Positions 12,252 to 22,564 of a DNA stretch of 64,000 nt are shown here, in pieces. This stretch comes from Anaeramoeba ignava (taxonomy: Eukaryota > Metamonada > Anaeramoebidae). Numbering within the stretch: position 1 is the first letter of the stretch; the number at the start of each line of letters is the position of its first letter. The position numbers were made by a program, and so were the translations under genes. The notes under the pieces are model-generated. The model was given only the letters and a program-made list of their open reading frames with translations. It had not been told where the DNA came from and did no database searches. The stretch covers positions 17,501-81,500 of the forward strand of contig JAPDFW010000055.1 in NCBI GenBank assembly GCA_028826165.1. The letters are read 5' to 3'.

Positions 12252-15200
12252 TTAAAAATATTTTTGTGTTTCCAATTCTTTTAATCGATTATTAAATTGA
12301 TTAAATTGACTTAATTGATAAAAATCTTCTGTGTCATTTAATTCTTGAATAATTTTTGTTAAATCTTTTTTTAAATTTAAATTTAAATTTAAATCAAATT
12401 CTCCAAAATAAAAGTAATGAATAAGTTGTTCAAGACTTCCTTTACTTTTCCCACTATAATCTTTAACAGAATTTGAATCATCTTGAACATTCAAAAACAT
12501 TTGTCTAAATAAATTTGATCTTAAAATTAAAATCAATTTATGAACTTTGATTTCTGAAGAATCATCACAAATAATTTTGAAATCTTTTTTTTCAATCTTT
12601 TCCAAATAAAGATTAACAAAATCTTTTTTAATTCCTGATTCATCTTTTTTGTTTTGGATCCAATTTTTATCAAATCCTAATTCTTGTGAAATGATTTGAA
12701 TTTTCTTTTCATTTTGAATTTGGGAAAAATTATCTGAACTTGTTAAATATTCTTGAAATAATTTTTGAGAATCAGAATCATCAAAATTAAATTGATTTGA
12801 TTTCCAATAAAATGAAAAGAATGGATGTTTTGACTCAATTAAATTCCATTCATCTTTTTGAAATTGATTCAAATCAAGATTAGAAATTGGATCAATCATT
12901 CCAGTATAAATAAAAATCAAGAAAGGAATAACTTGATTTTCAGGTTTTGATGAGAAAACTTCTTGAATTTTTGTTAAAATTGAATGATCATTATCAAATC
13001 TCATCAATAAAATTAGTTTATGAACTTGGATATTTCCATCTAAATGATTTATTGTGAAATCACAAAATTCTTGTCTCAAAAATAGATTAAATAAATCAAT
13101 TTGCAAATTTTTGGAAAGAATTGGGAATTCAAATCTGAAAAATTCACTTTCAATAAATGGACAAGGTTTATTTTCTCTAATATATCCAATTGCAAAATCT
13201 TGCATAATATCTTTTTCCTTAATTTGATTTGTGCTCAATTCAGAAATTCCTGAATGTGATAATGATATATTATAAAGCAAATTAGAAGAGATAATACTGA
13301 TAAATTTTGAATTCTTTGTGGATAAAATAACGAATCTATCAGTTTCCAAAGGAGTAATAACTGAAGGAAGACTCCAGACAAATTGAATTTTATCTCCAAC
13401 AATTTTTCTATTCAAAATTTTGATTCCCACAAAACTAGTTGGTTCAATTATGATTGGTGATTGACAAAGAATAATTTTAGAATAAGAATAAGAATAATAT
13501 CCAATAATAAATTCTTCCTCGATCATTCCACCTCCAATTTGTATTTTGATTTCTACTTCTCCTTTTTTTTCACATTTCTCATTTTTGTAATAAACTTGAA
13601 AATATTTTGGTGCTTCTTTTTCTTTGGATTGAAGTTGTGATTTAAATAAAATTATTTGATCATTTTGATGAGGTTCATAATTATTTGGTAATTCCCATGA
13701 TACTTTTATTGTTTCTCCAATCTTTGTTTTTTCTGGAGATGATTTAATTATTCCTCCTTCTAATGGAAGAACTTTAATTTCTTCACTTTTTGCAAAAGGT
13801 TTATATTTGTATTCATTTGAACAATATCTAAATTCAAATATTTGATTTCCTTCTCTAATATAATTTCCAATATCAAATGTTAATATTCCCTTTTTTTTAT
13901 GCATTGGAATATATTGATCAGTTAAACCAGGAGTAGTTGTAGAATCTTTCAAAAATAAACCAACACGATCTAAAGAATTTGTTTGATGATATTCAGGTAT
14001 CTCCCATTCAACATCAATTAATTCTCCAAATTTAATTTCATTTTTGGAAACTGATAATTTGAAATCTTTTCTATCAATCTCTTTCACTTTAATTTCTTCA
14101 CTTTTCATTAATGATATTCTTCCATAAAATTTAATATATCTAAATTCAAATATTTGGTTCTCATCTTTAATATATTTATCAATATCAAATGTAAATTTTC
14201 CTTTTCTTGCTAAATTTGAATTATCTTTAATAATTAAAGAGTTACTATCAATTCGAGGATATTTCAAAAATAAAACAATTCGATCTCCATGAATTGGTCG
14301 ATATGATTCAGGTAATTCCCATTCAACATCAATTGATTCTCCATATTTAATTTCATTTTTGGAAACTAATAATTTGAAATCTTTTTTATCAAATTCTTTC
14401 ACTTTAATTTCTTCACTTTTTGCTATTGGGTTTTTTTGATCTTTTGGATAATATCTAATTTCAAATATTTGATTTTCTTCTGTAATATAATTTCCAATAT
14501 CAAGTGTTAATATTCCTTTTTTTGCTAAATTTGAAGTAAATTTCCTAAATAAAGAATTATTGATTGGAGAATCTTTCAAAAATAAACCAATCCAATCTTG
14601 TTCATTTGAATGATAATATTCAGGAAATTCCCATTCAACATTAATTGATTCTCCAAATTTAATTTCATTTTTGGAAACTAATAATTTGAAATTTTTTTTA
14701 TTAAATTCTTTCACTTTAATTTCTTCACTTTTTGCTATTGGGTTTTTTTGATCTTTTGGATAATATCTAAATTCAAATATTTGATTTTCTTCTGTAATAT
14801 AATTTCCAATATCAAATCTTAATATTCCTTTTTTTGTTAAATTTAAAGTAGCTTTGCCAACTAAAGAATTATTGATTGGAGAATCTTTCAAAAATAAACC
14901 AATCCAATCTCGTTCATTTGATTGATAATATTCAGGAAATTCCCATTTAACATCAATTGATTCTCCATATTTAATTTCATTTTTGGAAACTAATAATTTG
15001 AAAATTTTCAATTCATCAACTCCAAAATGAGAAGAAGTAAACAATACTTTTTTTTCGTTTGAAGTTTTGAGATGAGAAATGTATTTAACAATAAATAATT
15101 GGGCTTCATTTTCATTTGTATTTTCCTTTTTCAAATCATCATCCAATTTGAATTCAATCATTCCAATTCTTGAAACTCTATCATTATGTTTTTCTATCAA

Positions 15201-16331
15201 AGGTTTTTGTGATAAATCATTTAAATTTGAATGAGGATCATAATAAAAAAGTGAAATTGAATCTGAAATGTTTGGTTTGTATTCATCAGGTAATTTGAAT
15301 TGAATTTGAATTGGTAAACCAAATGTAGGTCTTTTTGCTATAATTTCAATTCCATTATTTTCCAAGAATTGGATTTGGAATGGTTTGCTGACACATTGAC
15401 TTTTATCATCACATGAAAAAAATCTAAATTGTAAATTGTCAAGAAAATTAATTGTTTGATAATCTTTTGTTTGGAAAATAATTGAATCTTTTCTATTTGT
15501 TTGATAAATATATTTTAATTCAATATATTGTGAACTTATTGAGTTTTCATAAAATAATCCAATCCGACTTGTTTCAGATATCTCAAAGTCTTCAGGAAAC
15601 TCCCATGAAACTTCAATGGATTCTCCAAATAAAAACTTTTCTTTAGAGAGAATAAGATGATTTTCTGGAATTTTGGATTTAATAATAAAAGGTTCACTTT
15701 CTGCTATTGTGTCTTCATTAACTGCAATATATCTAATTACAAATTCTTCATTAGTTTCATCTCTCATGCAAGATCCAGTATTAAAAGTTGCTGTTCCATT
15801 CATTGTTGCATTGTAATTAGCCACACTACCCAAATAAGAACTACTATAAAATGGTTCATCTTTGGGAAATAAGCAAATCAAATCCCAACGTCTTAAAGAA
15901 TAACCATCACAACCATCATCTCCATTGGGTATAAAATTAACAGGTAATTTCCAAGTTGTTTTAATTTCTTTTTCATTAATTTCATCAATAGTAATTATTT
16001 TTTCAAAAGGAATAATTTCAAAAACTTCAGAAACAAGAATTGATTTGGATTGATTTTCAGGTAAATATCTAATTTGTAATTTGTTCTTCCATATTTCCAC
16101 ATAATTGACATTAAGAAATGTTGTTCCTTCTAATTGAGAATTTGAATTGTTTTTATAAGTAAAGTAAATTTCATTTTTTTCTTTTGTAGCGTCAAAAAGT
16201 GCAATTTTATCATTTGATTTTGGTTGAAATTGTTCAGAAAGTTTCCATTCAACAATAATTTCATTTTGATTTGTTAATTTAACTTTTTTGTTTTCATAAT
16301 TTTTAACTTGAATAAAATATTTTTGTTCCAT
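12252..16331 (-). CDS. SKICH-like multi-repeat protein with C-terminal double BTB domain
   Basis: Single exon, 1359 residues, ATG at 16331. The first ~1030 residues are ten tandem ~100-residue beta-type units. Most carry the pattern GExIxVxWxxP followed by DWIGLF-like, ending in FxFRYxxxxxxxAKSExI; this resembles the SKICH fold of NDP52/TAX1BP1, though another Ig-like family is possible. Units 5-8 (minus-strand order, about 13780-15010) are the most alike, so recently duplicated. The C-terminus has two BTB-like segments: one starting REFCDFTI..VHKLIL, one with KDFKIICDD..KVHKLILILRSNLFRQMF. No signal peptide or membrane segment is seen. BTB proteins often act as CUL3 adaptors, so a substrate-adaptor role is an inference. 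It is tail-to-tail with the RNF213-like gene, 71 bp apart. Confidence 0.75.
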   Translation of the reverse strand: MEQKYFIQVKNYENKKVKLTNQNEIIVEWKLSEQFQPKSNDKIALFDATKEKNEIYFTYKNNSNSQLEGTTFLNVNYVEIWKNKLQIRYLPENQSKSILVSEVFEIIPFEKIITIDEINEKEIKTTWKLPVNFIPNGDDGCDGYSLRRWDLICLFPKDEPFYSSSYLGSVANYNATMNGTATFNTGSCMRDETNEEFVIRYIAVNEDTIAESEPFIIKSKIPENHLILSKEKFLFGESIEVSWEFPEDFEISETSRIGLFYENSISSQYIELKYIYQTNRKDSIIFQTKDYQTINFLDNLQFRFFSCDDKSQCVSKPFQIQFLENNGIEIIAKRPTFGLPIQIQFKLPDEYKPNISDSISLFYYDPHSNLNDLSQKPLIEKHNDRVSRIGMIEFKLDDDLKKENTNENEAQLFIVKYISHLKTSNEKKVLFTSSHFGVDELKIFKLLVSKNEIKYGESIDVKWEFPEYYQSNERDWIGLFLKDSPINNSLVGKATLNLTKKGILRFDIGNYITEENQIFEFRYYPKDQKNPIAKSEEIKVKEFNKKNFKLLVSKNEIKFGESINVEWEFPEYYHSNEQDWIGLFLKDSPINNSLFRKFTSNLAKKGILTLDIGNYITEENQIFEIRYYPKDQKNPIAKSEEIKVKEFDKKDFKLLVSKNEIKYGESIDVEWELPESYRPIHGDRIVLFLKYPRIDSNSLIIKDNSNLARKGKFTFDIDKYIKDENQIFEFRYIKFYGRISLMKSEEIKVKEIDRKDFKLSVSKNEIKFGELIDVEWEIPEYHQTNSLDRVGLFLKDSTTTPGLTDQYIPMHKKKGILTFDIGNYIREGNQIFEFRYCSNEYKYKPFAKSEEIKVLPLEGGIIKSSPEKTKIGETIKVSWELPNNYEPHQNDQIILFKSQLQSKEKEAPKYFQVYYKNEKCEKKGEVEIKIQIGGGMIEEEFIIGYYSYSYSKIILCQSPIIIEPTSFVGIKILNRKIVGDKIQFVWSLPSVITPLETDRFVILSTKNSKFISIISSNLLYNISLSHSGISELSTNQIKEKDIMQDFAIGYIRENKPCPFIESEFFRFEFPILSKNLQIDLFNLFLRQEFCDFTINHLDGNIQVHKLILLMRFDNDHSILTKIQEVFSSKPENQVIPFLIFIYTGMIDPISNLDLNQFQKDEWNLIESKHPFFSFYWKSNQFNFDDSDSQKLFQEYLTSSDNFSQIQNEKKIQIISQELGFDKNWIQNKKDESGIKKDFVNLYLEKIEKKDFKIICDDSSEIKVHKLILILRSNLFRQMFLNVQDDSNSVKDYSGKSKGSLEQLIHYFYFGEFDLNLNLNLKKDLTKIIQELNDTEDFYQLSQFNQFNNRLKELETQKYF

Positions 16332-16334
16332 TTT

Positions 16335-16356
16335 GAAATGAAAAAAATGAAAATTA
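16335..16356 (-). promoter_or_regulatory. T-run/CAT promoter-like element
   Basis: Read on the minus strand this is TTTTCATTTTTTTCATTTC, ending 3 bases before the ATG of the SKICH-like-BTB gene. Confidence 0.45.
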
Positions 16357-16383
16357 ATTTTTGCTTTTTATTTTTTTTGCTTT

Positions 16384-17523
16384 TCAAAAATATGTTCGAT
16401 GAATAATTGTTGGTCCAATTTCATTATATTCATCCAATGAAATACATCGATCTTGAAAAGTAGAAAATGAAGCCAACATTGATCCACCAATCCAAGATGA
16501 ATATTTTCTTTCTTCAGGAGCAATAATTTTAACTTTCATTCCATTTTTTTCTGATAATTTAGATATTTCTTTTTTGAATCTTTGTTTGATTCCAGGAAAC
16601 ATTGAAGTTCCTCCAGATAAAATAATGTTAGAAAATAAATCTTTTTGAATATCCTCATCGCATTTCATAATTGAATCATAAATCATTTCATGAATTCCTT
16701 TTTCCTCTATTCCAATCAAAGAAGGTTGAAATAATGCTTCTGAACATCTGAATCTTTCTTTTCCAATTTTGGTAATTCGACCATCAAATATTTCATAATT
16801 TTTTTCAATTAATTTTTCTTCTTGATTAATTTCTTTATCAAAATCCAAAGCAACATATCCAAATTTTTCTTTAATATCTTTAATAATTGCAATTTCAGCA
16901 GTTGTTGTCAAAGAATATCCTTTTTCTGTTAACATTTGCAATAAATAATCATTTAAATTTTTTCCTCCTAAATTTAATTTATTGATTGAATTCAATAAAA
17001 CAGAGCTTTCATAAACAGGAACAACTTGAATAAAACCACCTCCCATTTCAACAACAATTCCTATTGATCTTCTTGTTGATATTGATGATAAAACAGATTG
17101 ATTTTCAAGATCAAAAAAAGGAGTACAAAATGTTTCAAACATAATTTGAGTAATTTTCTCTTTATTTTCTTTTGAATTGAAAACACTATCCATTAATAAA
17201 GCAGGATGTTCTTCAGGAGCAACTCTTAATTCATTATAAAAACAATGGTGCCATATTTTTTCCATATCATCCCAATTTATTACCATTCCATTTTCAATCG
17301 GATATTTCATTATTAATATTCCTCTTTTTGCAATTGCTTCATCTCCAATATATGCATCTTTTTGTCCCATTCCTACGTATCCATAATATCTTACTCTTCC
17401 AACTATTGATGGAATAATTGATCTTGGTTTCTCATCTCCTGCAAATCCTGATTTTGAATAAGTTGTTCCATTATCAAATATTACTGTTGGATTTTCCCCA
17501 ATTAAGAAATTGTCAAAATACAT
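16384..17523 (-). CDS. Divergent actin-like protein with altered nucleotide-binding loop
   Basis: 379 residues, close to the 375 of conventional actin, no intron. I chose the ATG at 17523 ([12 protein letters not shown]) over one 75 nt upstream, which would only add residues encoded by the T-rich leader. Actin hallmarks are clear: [19 protein letters not shown] (phosphate loop 1), [49 protein letters not shown], and the [17 protein letters not shown]-terminal region. The second phosphate loop, DSGDGVTHTVP in actin, reads [11 protein letters not shown] here. The two aspartates and the histidine needed for hydrolysis are therefore gone, while the Gln of the QAVLS region is kept (NQSVLS). It is probably a non-hydrolysing actin paralogue or actin-related protein rather than the main cytoplasmic actin. 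Confidence 0.88.
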   Translation of the reverse strand: MYFDNFLIGENPTVIFDNGTTYSKSGFAGDEKPRSIIPSIVGRVRYYGYVGMGQKDAYIGDEAIAKRGILIMKYPIENGMVINWDDMEKIWHHCFYNELRVAPEEHPALLMDSVFNSKENKEKITQIMFETFCTPFFDLENQSVLSSISTRRSIGIVVEMGGGFIQVVPVYESSVLLNSINKLNLGGKNLNDYLLQMLTEKGYSLTTTAEIAIIKDIKEKFGYVALDFDKEINQEEKLIEKNYEIFDGRITKIGKERFRCSEALFQPSLIGIEEKGIHEMIYDSIMKCDEDIQKDLFSNIILSGGTSMFPGIKQRFKKEISKLSEKNGMKVKIIAPEERKYSSWIGGSMLASFSTFQDRCISLDEYNEIGPTIIHRTYF

Positions 17524-17526
17524 TTT

Positions 17527-17571
17527 TGAAAAAATGAAAGAAAAAAATGAAAGAAAAAAATGAAAAAAATT
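17527..17571 (-). promoter_or_regulatory. Triple T-run/CAT element upstream of the actin-like gene
   Basis: On the minus strand three copies of TTTTTTCAT(T)n occur within 50 bp of the chosen ATG. Their position supports the downstream ATG as the start. Confidence 0.45.
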
Positions 17572-17660
17572 AATTTGCTTTTCTTTTCGATTCTTCAATG
17601 AATTTTTTTGAAATGATTAATTCAATAAAATTTGATTTTGGTTTAAAAAATGAAACTCTC

Positions 17661-19499
17661 TTAATTTTCGTCCATTTCAATTTCATCCATTTCGATTCCA
17701 TTCATTTCGATTTCATGGTTTTCTTTTTCATTATGGATTTGATTTTGATTATTAAATTTTTTAATTAATAAATCAAATAAATTTGGATTTGTTTGATTTA
17801 ATTGAAAATAATCAATTCCAATCTCTAATTCTTCAATAATTTCTTGTGTAATTTGAATTTCTTTTTTAATTTGATTTGAATAAATCCAATATTCAAATAT
17901 TTGAAATGATTTATTACTTAATTCACTATAATCTGTAACTTTATTTGAAGTATCTTCAGTTACAGATAAAAACATTCCTCGATATAATTCGCTTCTCATT
18001 ATTAATATTAATTTTGGAAATTTATATTGTTTTTCTTTTCTTTCAATTATAAAAATCTTTTTCATTTTCATTTAAATAAATTCTTTTCATTGTTTCTTCA
18101 ATTTTTTCATTTGAATTTATAATTTCTTTAATTTCAGAATATAATTTTGAATTTATTATTCTGTTTGAATAAATCATTTCAAATATTTGATTTGATTCTT
18201 TAATTGATTTTTTTGAAATAATTTCTTGAAGTTTTTCAATTTGATTTTGATTTTCATTTGATTTAATCTATATTTCAATATTAATTTATGAGCTTCAATT
18301 ATTTCTCCATTTTTGGTTTTAAATGAAATATCACAAAATTCTTTTCTTTCAAATAGTTTTATCAAATCTTCTTCAAGATTGGAAAAAGAAGAAAGAAAAG
18401 GAGAATAATAAATAAATGAATTGTAATCTCCACAAGAAACATGATAATTAGAAATATCTTCATTAAATCTTAATTCAGGAAGTTCAATTTGAATTGGAAT
18501 TAATTGATGTTTTGTATATCTAGTTCCTAATTCACCAAATTGATTTAAACCAAATCCAATTAATTTTGGATTGGATGTTAAAATCAAAGTATGATAATCA
18601 CCAACAGAAAAATCAAGAATATTATCATCATTTTCAAATAAATATGATTTGATTTCAGTAAATTCATAAGTATCTTCATTTTTACCAAGTCCATTAATAT
18701 AAGAATTTCCAGATGAATAAAGTTTTCTTTTTGGATTTTCATTTTCAATCAACATTATTGAATGCCAATATCCACATTGAATATCAATTATTTTACCTTT
18801 TGGAATATTTTGGATTTTGGTTAATTTTTGGATTTTTGTTTCTCTTGTTGATTTTCCTAATCCAAGTTGACCAGATACATTATCTCCACATCCAAATAAT
18901 TCTTGATTTGAATTTAAAAGAAAAACATGAGTTGAAGAATTTCCTGAAAATATTTTAGAAACATTTTTCATCATTAAAATTGGTTTTTGTGTATTTTTAA
19001 GTGTTTTAGAATCAAAACCAAGTTGACCAGATAAATTTGAACCAATTCCATAAACATTTTGATTTGAAGTTAATAAATAAATTGAATAAGCTCCAGAAAC
19101 AACATTTTCAATTATTCTATCATTTGTATCTTCAATTAATGATGAAATATTGATAAATTCTTTTGGATTAATATTTTTTCCTTTTGCAAATACATTTCCT
19201 TCTATTGTTAAAATAGCTTCATTTTCAGAACCAACAGTTACTTTTTGAATATTTTCTTCAATTTGGATTTTTTGAGGATTTTGTTTTGAATTTCTTTCAT
19301 TTAAATATTCTATTGCTTTTCCATTTTCAAAAAGGAAAATTGTTGAATAATTTCCTGTTGAAATTTGTTTAATTTGTTTTTCATTTTCATTTTCATTTTC
19401 ATTTTCAAATTTAAATTGAATTGATTTTGTTATTTCTTCTGGTTCATTTTTGATAAGTTTTGAATTTCTATTTTTACCAAAAAATAAAATTTCATTCAT
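17661..19499 (-). CDS. RCC1-BTB protein, copy A (frameshifted twice)
   Basis: ATG at 19499. The N-terminal ~370 residues contain RCC1-type repeats (VYGIGSNLSGQLG, LFGCGDNVSGQLGLG, LIGFGLNQFGELG), a beta-propeller often used as a GEF or binding platform. A first BTB segment follows (RKEFCDISFKTKNGEIIEAHKLIL). The frame breaks near 18257 (one A short in a CAAAT run on the coding strand) and again near 18051-18055 (one extra base in a T run). A final BTB segment (KFPKLILIMRSELYRGMFLSVTED) then ends at 17661. Copy B is intact at the second site, showing which base is extra. The tail matches that of the SKICH-like-BTB gene. It may be a decaying gene or an assembly indel problem. Confidence 0.8.
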
Positions 19500-19503
19500 T
19501 TTT

Positions 19504-19532
19504 GAAAAGAAAAAAATGAAAAAATGAAAAAT
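19504..19532 (-). promoter_or_regulatory. T-run/CAT element, RCC1-BTB copy A
   Basis: The minus strand reads TTTTTCATTTTTTCATTTTTTTC directly before the ATG at 19499. The same block precedes copy B at 21517-21545, so the duplication carried the promoter. Confidence 0.5.
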
Positions 19533-19630
19533 TAAAAAAAAGTTTTTTTTGATAAAATATCCAATTCTTTTTCTTTTAAATTTAAATTTTAATTTTAATT
19601 TTGATTTTGATTTTGATTTTAATTTTGATT

Positions 19631-21511
19631 TTAATTTTGATTATTAAATTTTTTAATTAATAAATCAAATAAATTTGGATATGTTTGATTTAATTGAAAA
19701 TAATCAATTCCAATTTGAATTTCATCAATTATTTCTTGTGTAATTTCAATTTCTTTTTTAATTTGATTTGAATAAATCCAATATTCAAATATTTGAAATG
19801 ATTTATTACTTAATTCACTATAATCTGTAACTTTATTTGATTTATCTTCAGTTACAGATAAAAACATTCCTCGATATAATTCACTTCTCATTATTAATAT
19901 TAATTTTGGAAATTTATATTTCTTTTCTTTTCTTTCAATAATAAAATCTTTTTCATTTTCATTTTCATTTTCATTTAAATAAATTCTTTTCATTGTTTCT
20001 TCAATTTTTTCATTTAAATTTATAATTTCTTTAATTTCAGAATATAATATTGGATTTATTATTCTGTTTGAATAAATCATTTCAAATATTTGATTTGATT
20101 CTTTAATTGATTTTTTTGAAATAATTTCTTGAAGTTTTTCAATTTCATTTTGATTTTGATTTAATCTATATTTTCAATATTAATTTATGAGCTTTGATTA
20201 TTTCTCCATTTTTGGTTTTAAATGAAATATCACAAAATTCTTTTCTTTCAAATAGTTTTATCAAATCTTCTTCAAGATTGGAAAAAGAAGAAAGAAAAGG
20301 AGAATAATAAATAAATGAATTGTAATCTCCACAAGAAACATGATAATTAGAAATATCTTCATTAAATCTTAATTTAGGAAGTTCAATTTGAATAGGAATT
20401 AATTGATTTTTTGTATCTCTAGTTCCTAATTCACCATTATAATTATTTCCAAATCCTAATAATTTTGGATTGGAAGTTAAAATCAAAGTATGATAATCAC
20501 CAACAGAAAAATCAAGAATATTATCATCATTTTCAAATAAAGATGATTTGATTTCAGTAAATTCATAAGTATCTTCATTTTTACCAAGTCCATTATATCT
20601 CCAATCTCCACATGAATAAATTTTTCTTTTTGAATTTTCATTTTCATTTTCAACCAACATTATTGAATGCCAATATCCACATTGAATATCAATTATTTTG
20701 CCTTTTGGAATATTTTGGATTTTGGTTAATTTATCAATTTTTGTTTCTCTTGTTGATTTTCCTAATCCAAGTTGACCAGATACATTATCTCCACATCCAA
20801 ATAATTCTTGATTTGAATTTAAAAGAAAAGCATGACATGAAGAATTTCCTGAAAATATTTTAGAAACATTTTTCATCATTAAAATTGGTTTTTGTGTATT
20901 TTTAAGTGTTTTAGAATCAAAACCAAGTTGACCAGATAAATTTGAACCAATTCCATAAACATTTTGATTTGAAGTTAATAAATAAATTGAATAAGCTCCA
21001 GAAACAACATTTTCAATTATTATATCATTTGTATCTTCAATTAGTAATGAAATATTGATAAATTCATTTGGATTAATATTTTTTCCTTTTGCAAATACAT
21101 TTCCTTCTATTGTTAAAATAGCTTCATTTTCAGAACCAACAGTTACTTTTTGAATATTTTCTTCAATTTGGATTTTTTGAGGATTTTTGAATTTCTTTTA
21201 TTTAAATATTCTATTGCTTTTCCATTTTCAAAAAGGAAAATTATTGAATAATTTCCTGTTGAAATTTGTTTAATTTGTTTTTCATTTTCATTTTCATTTT
21301 CATTTTCATTTTCAAATTTAAATTGAATTGGTTTTTTTATTTCATATGGTTCATTTTCATTTTCATTTTCATTTTCATTTTCATTTTCATTTTCATTTTC
21401 ATTTTCATTTTCATTTTCAAATTTAAATTGAATTGGTTTTTTTATTTCTTCTGGTTCATTTTTGATAAGTTTTGAATTTCTATTTCTTCCAAAAAATAAA
21501 ATTTCATTCAT
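19631..21511 (-). CDS. RCC1-BTB protein, copy B (frameshifted twice)
   Basis: Tandem duplicate of copy A, nearly identical through the RCC1 repeats and both BTB segments. The N-terminal Glu-Asn tract is longer (21290-21420). Its breaks differ from copy A. Near 21183-21187 a net five-base loss relative to copy A shifts the frame after RNSK. At 20171-20174 one extra T on the plus strand produces an early stop after HKLILK. The last segment (20080-19631) is intact through the second BTB (KDFIIERKEKKYKFPKLILIM..). Because the two copies are broken at different places, each confirms the ancestral frame of the other. A shared function with copy A is presumed; neither copy is demonstrably expressed. 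Confidence 0.78.
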
Positions 21512-21591
21512 TTTTGAAAAGAAAAAAAATGAAAAAATGAAAAATTAAAAAAAAGTTTTTTTTGATAAAATATCCAATTCTTTTTCTTTTA

Positions 21592-22190
21592 AATTTATAT
21601 TTATATTTATATTTATATTTATATTTATATTTATATTTATATTTATATTTATATTTATATTTAGATTTATATTTAGATTTAGATTTAGATTTATATTTAT
21701 ATTTATATTTATATTTAGATTTAGATTTAGATTTAGATTTAGATTTATATTTATATTTATATTTATATTTATATTTATATTTATATTTATATTTATATTT
21801 ATATTTATATTTATATTTATATTTATATTTATATTTATATTTATAATTATATTTATATTTAGATTTAGATTTATATTTATATTTTAGATTTTAGATTTTA
21901 GATTTAATTTATATTTATATATTTAGATTTTAATTTATAATTATATTTTATATTTATATTTAGATTTATATTTAGATTTACATTTACATTTAGAGTATTT
22001 ATATTTATATTTATATTTATATTTAGATTTTATATTTAGATTTATATTTAGATTTAGATTTAGATTTTAATTTATATTTATATTTATATTTATATTTATA
22101 TTTATAGATTTATATTTAGATTTATATTTATATTTATATTTATATTTAGATTTAGATTTAGATTTAGATTTAGATTTTAATTTTGATTTT
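21592..22190. repeat. (TTTATA)n / (TTTAGA)n hexanucleotide array
   Basis: About 600 bp of ATTTAT units interspersed with blocks of ATTTAG, degrading toward ATTTTA/ATTTTG at the right edge (22170-22230). It fills the divergent space between RCC1-BTB copy B and the HMG-box gene. It has no coding potential beyond trivial Tyr-Leu frames. Confidence 0.9.
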
Positions 22191-22564
22191 AATTTTAATT
22201 TTAATTTTTTAATTTTAATTTTAATTTTGATTTTGAATTAGAAGAAGAAAGAAAGAAGAAATTATTAATAAAAAAAAAAACAAAAAAAAAACAACGATCA
22301 CTTAATTTTTTTAATTTAAAATTTAATTTAAAATTTAACTTAAAACCGTTATTAAATCGTTAAAAAAAAGAAAAAAAAAAAAAGAAATTTTAAAAAAAAA
22401 TAAAAAATTTTGAATTTTGTTTTTTTCATTCTTATTTTTTTTCAAACAAATTTATTTTTTTAATTTTTATTTTTGTAAATTAAATTAAAAAATAAAAAAA
22501 ATAAAAATAAATCAAATTTTTTTTAACGGTTTTTATTTTTGTATTGTTTAAATAGGATTTATCA
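22191..22564 (+). other. AT-rich leader region of the HMG-box gene
   Basis: Homopolymer-rich DNA with no ORF. A TTTTTTCATTCTTATTTTTT block (22421-22441) is the only promoter-like element seen. Two ACGGTTTTTA/ACCGTTATTAAATCG-like words (near 22345 and 22525) are the only GC-containing spots. Confidence 0.5.

Larger units (their letters stand above)
17661..21600. repeat. ~1.95-kb tandem gene duplication
   Basis: Two direct copies, about 17661-19588 and 19631-21600. Both end, on the 5' side of the genes, with the same promoter block and the same AT segment (19542-19588 and 21553-21600). The copies are separated by a short ATTTTG/ATTTTA stretch. Confidence 0.85.

Noticed and set aside
21592-22190. 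Interstitial telomere repeat
   Set aside because: TTTATA/TTTAGA lacks the G-run of known telomeric units such as TTTAGGG, and genes continue on both sides.
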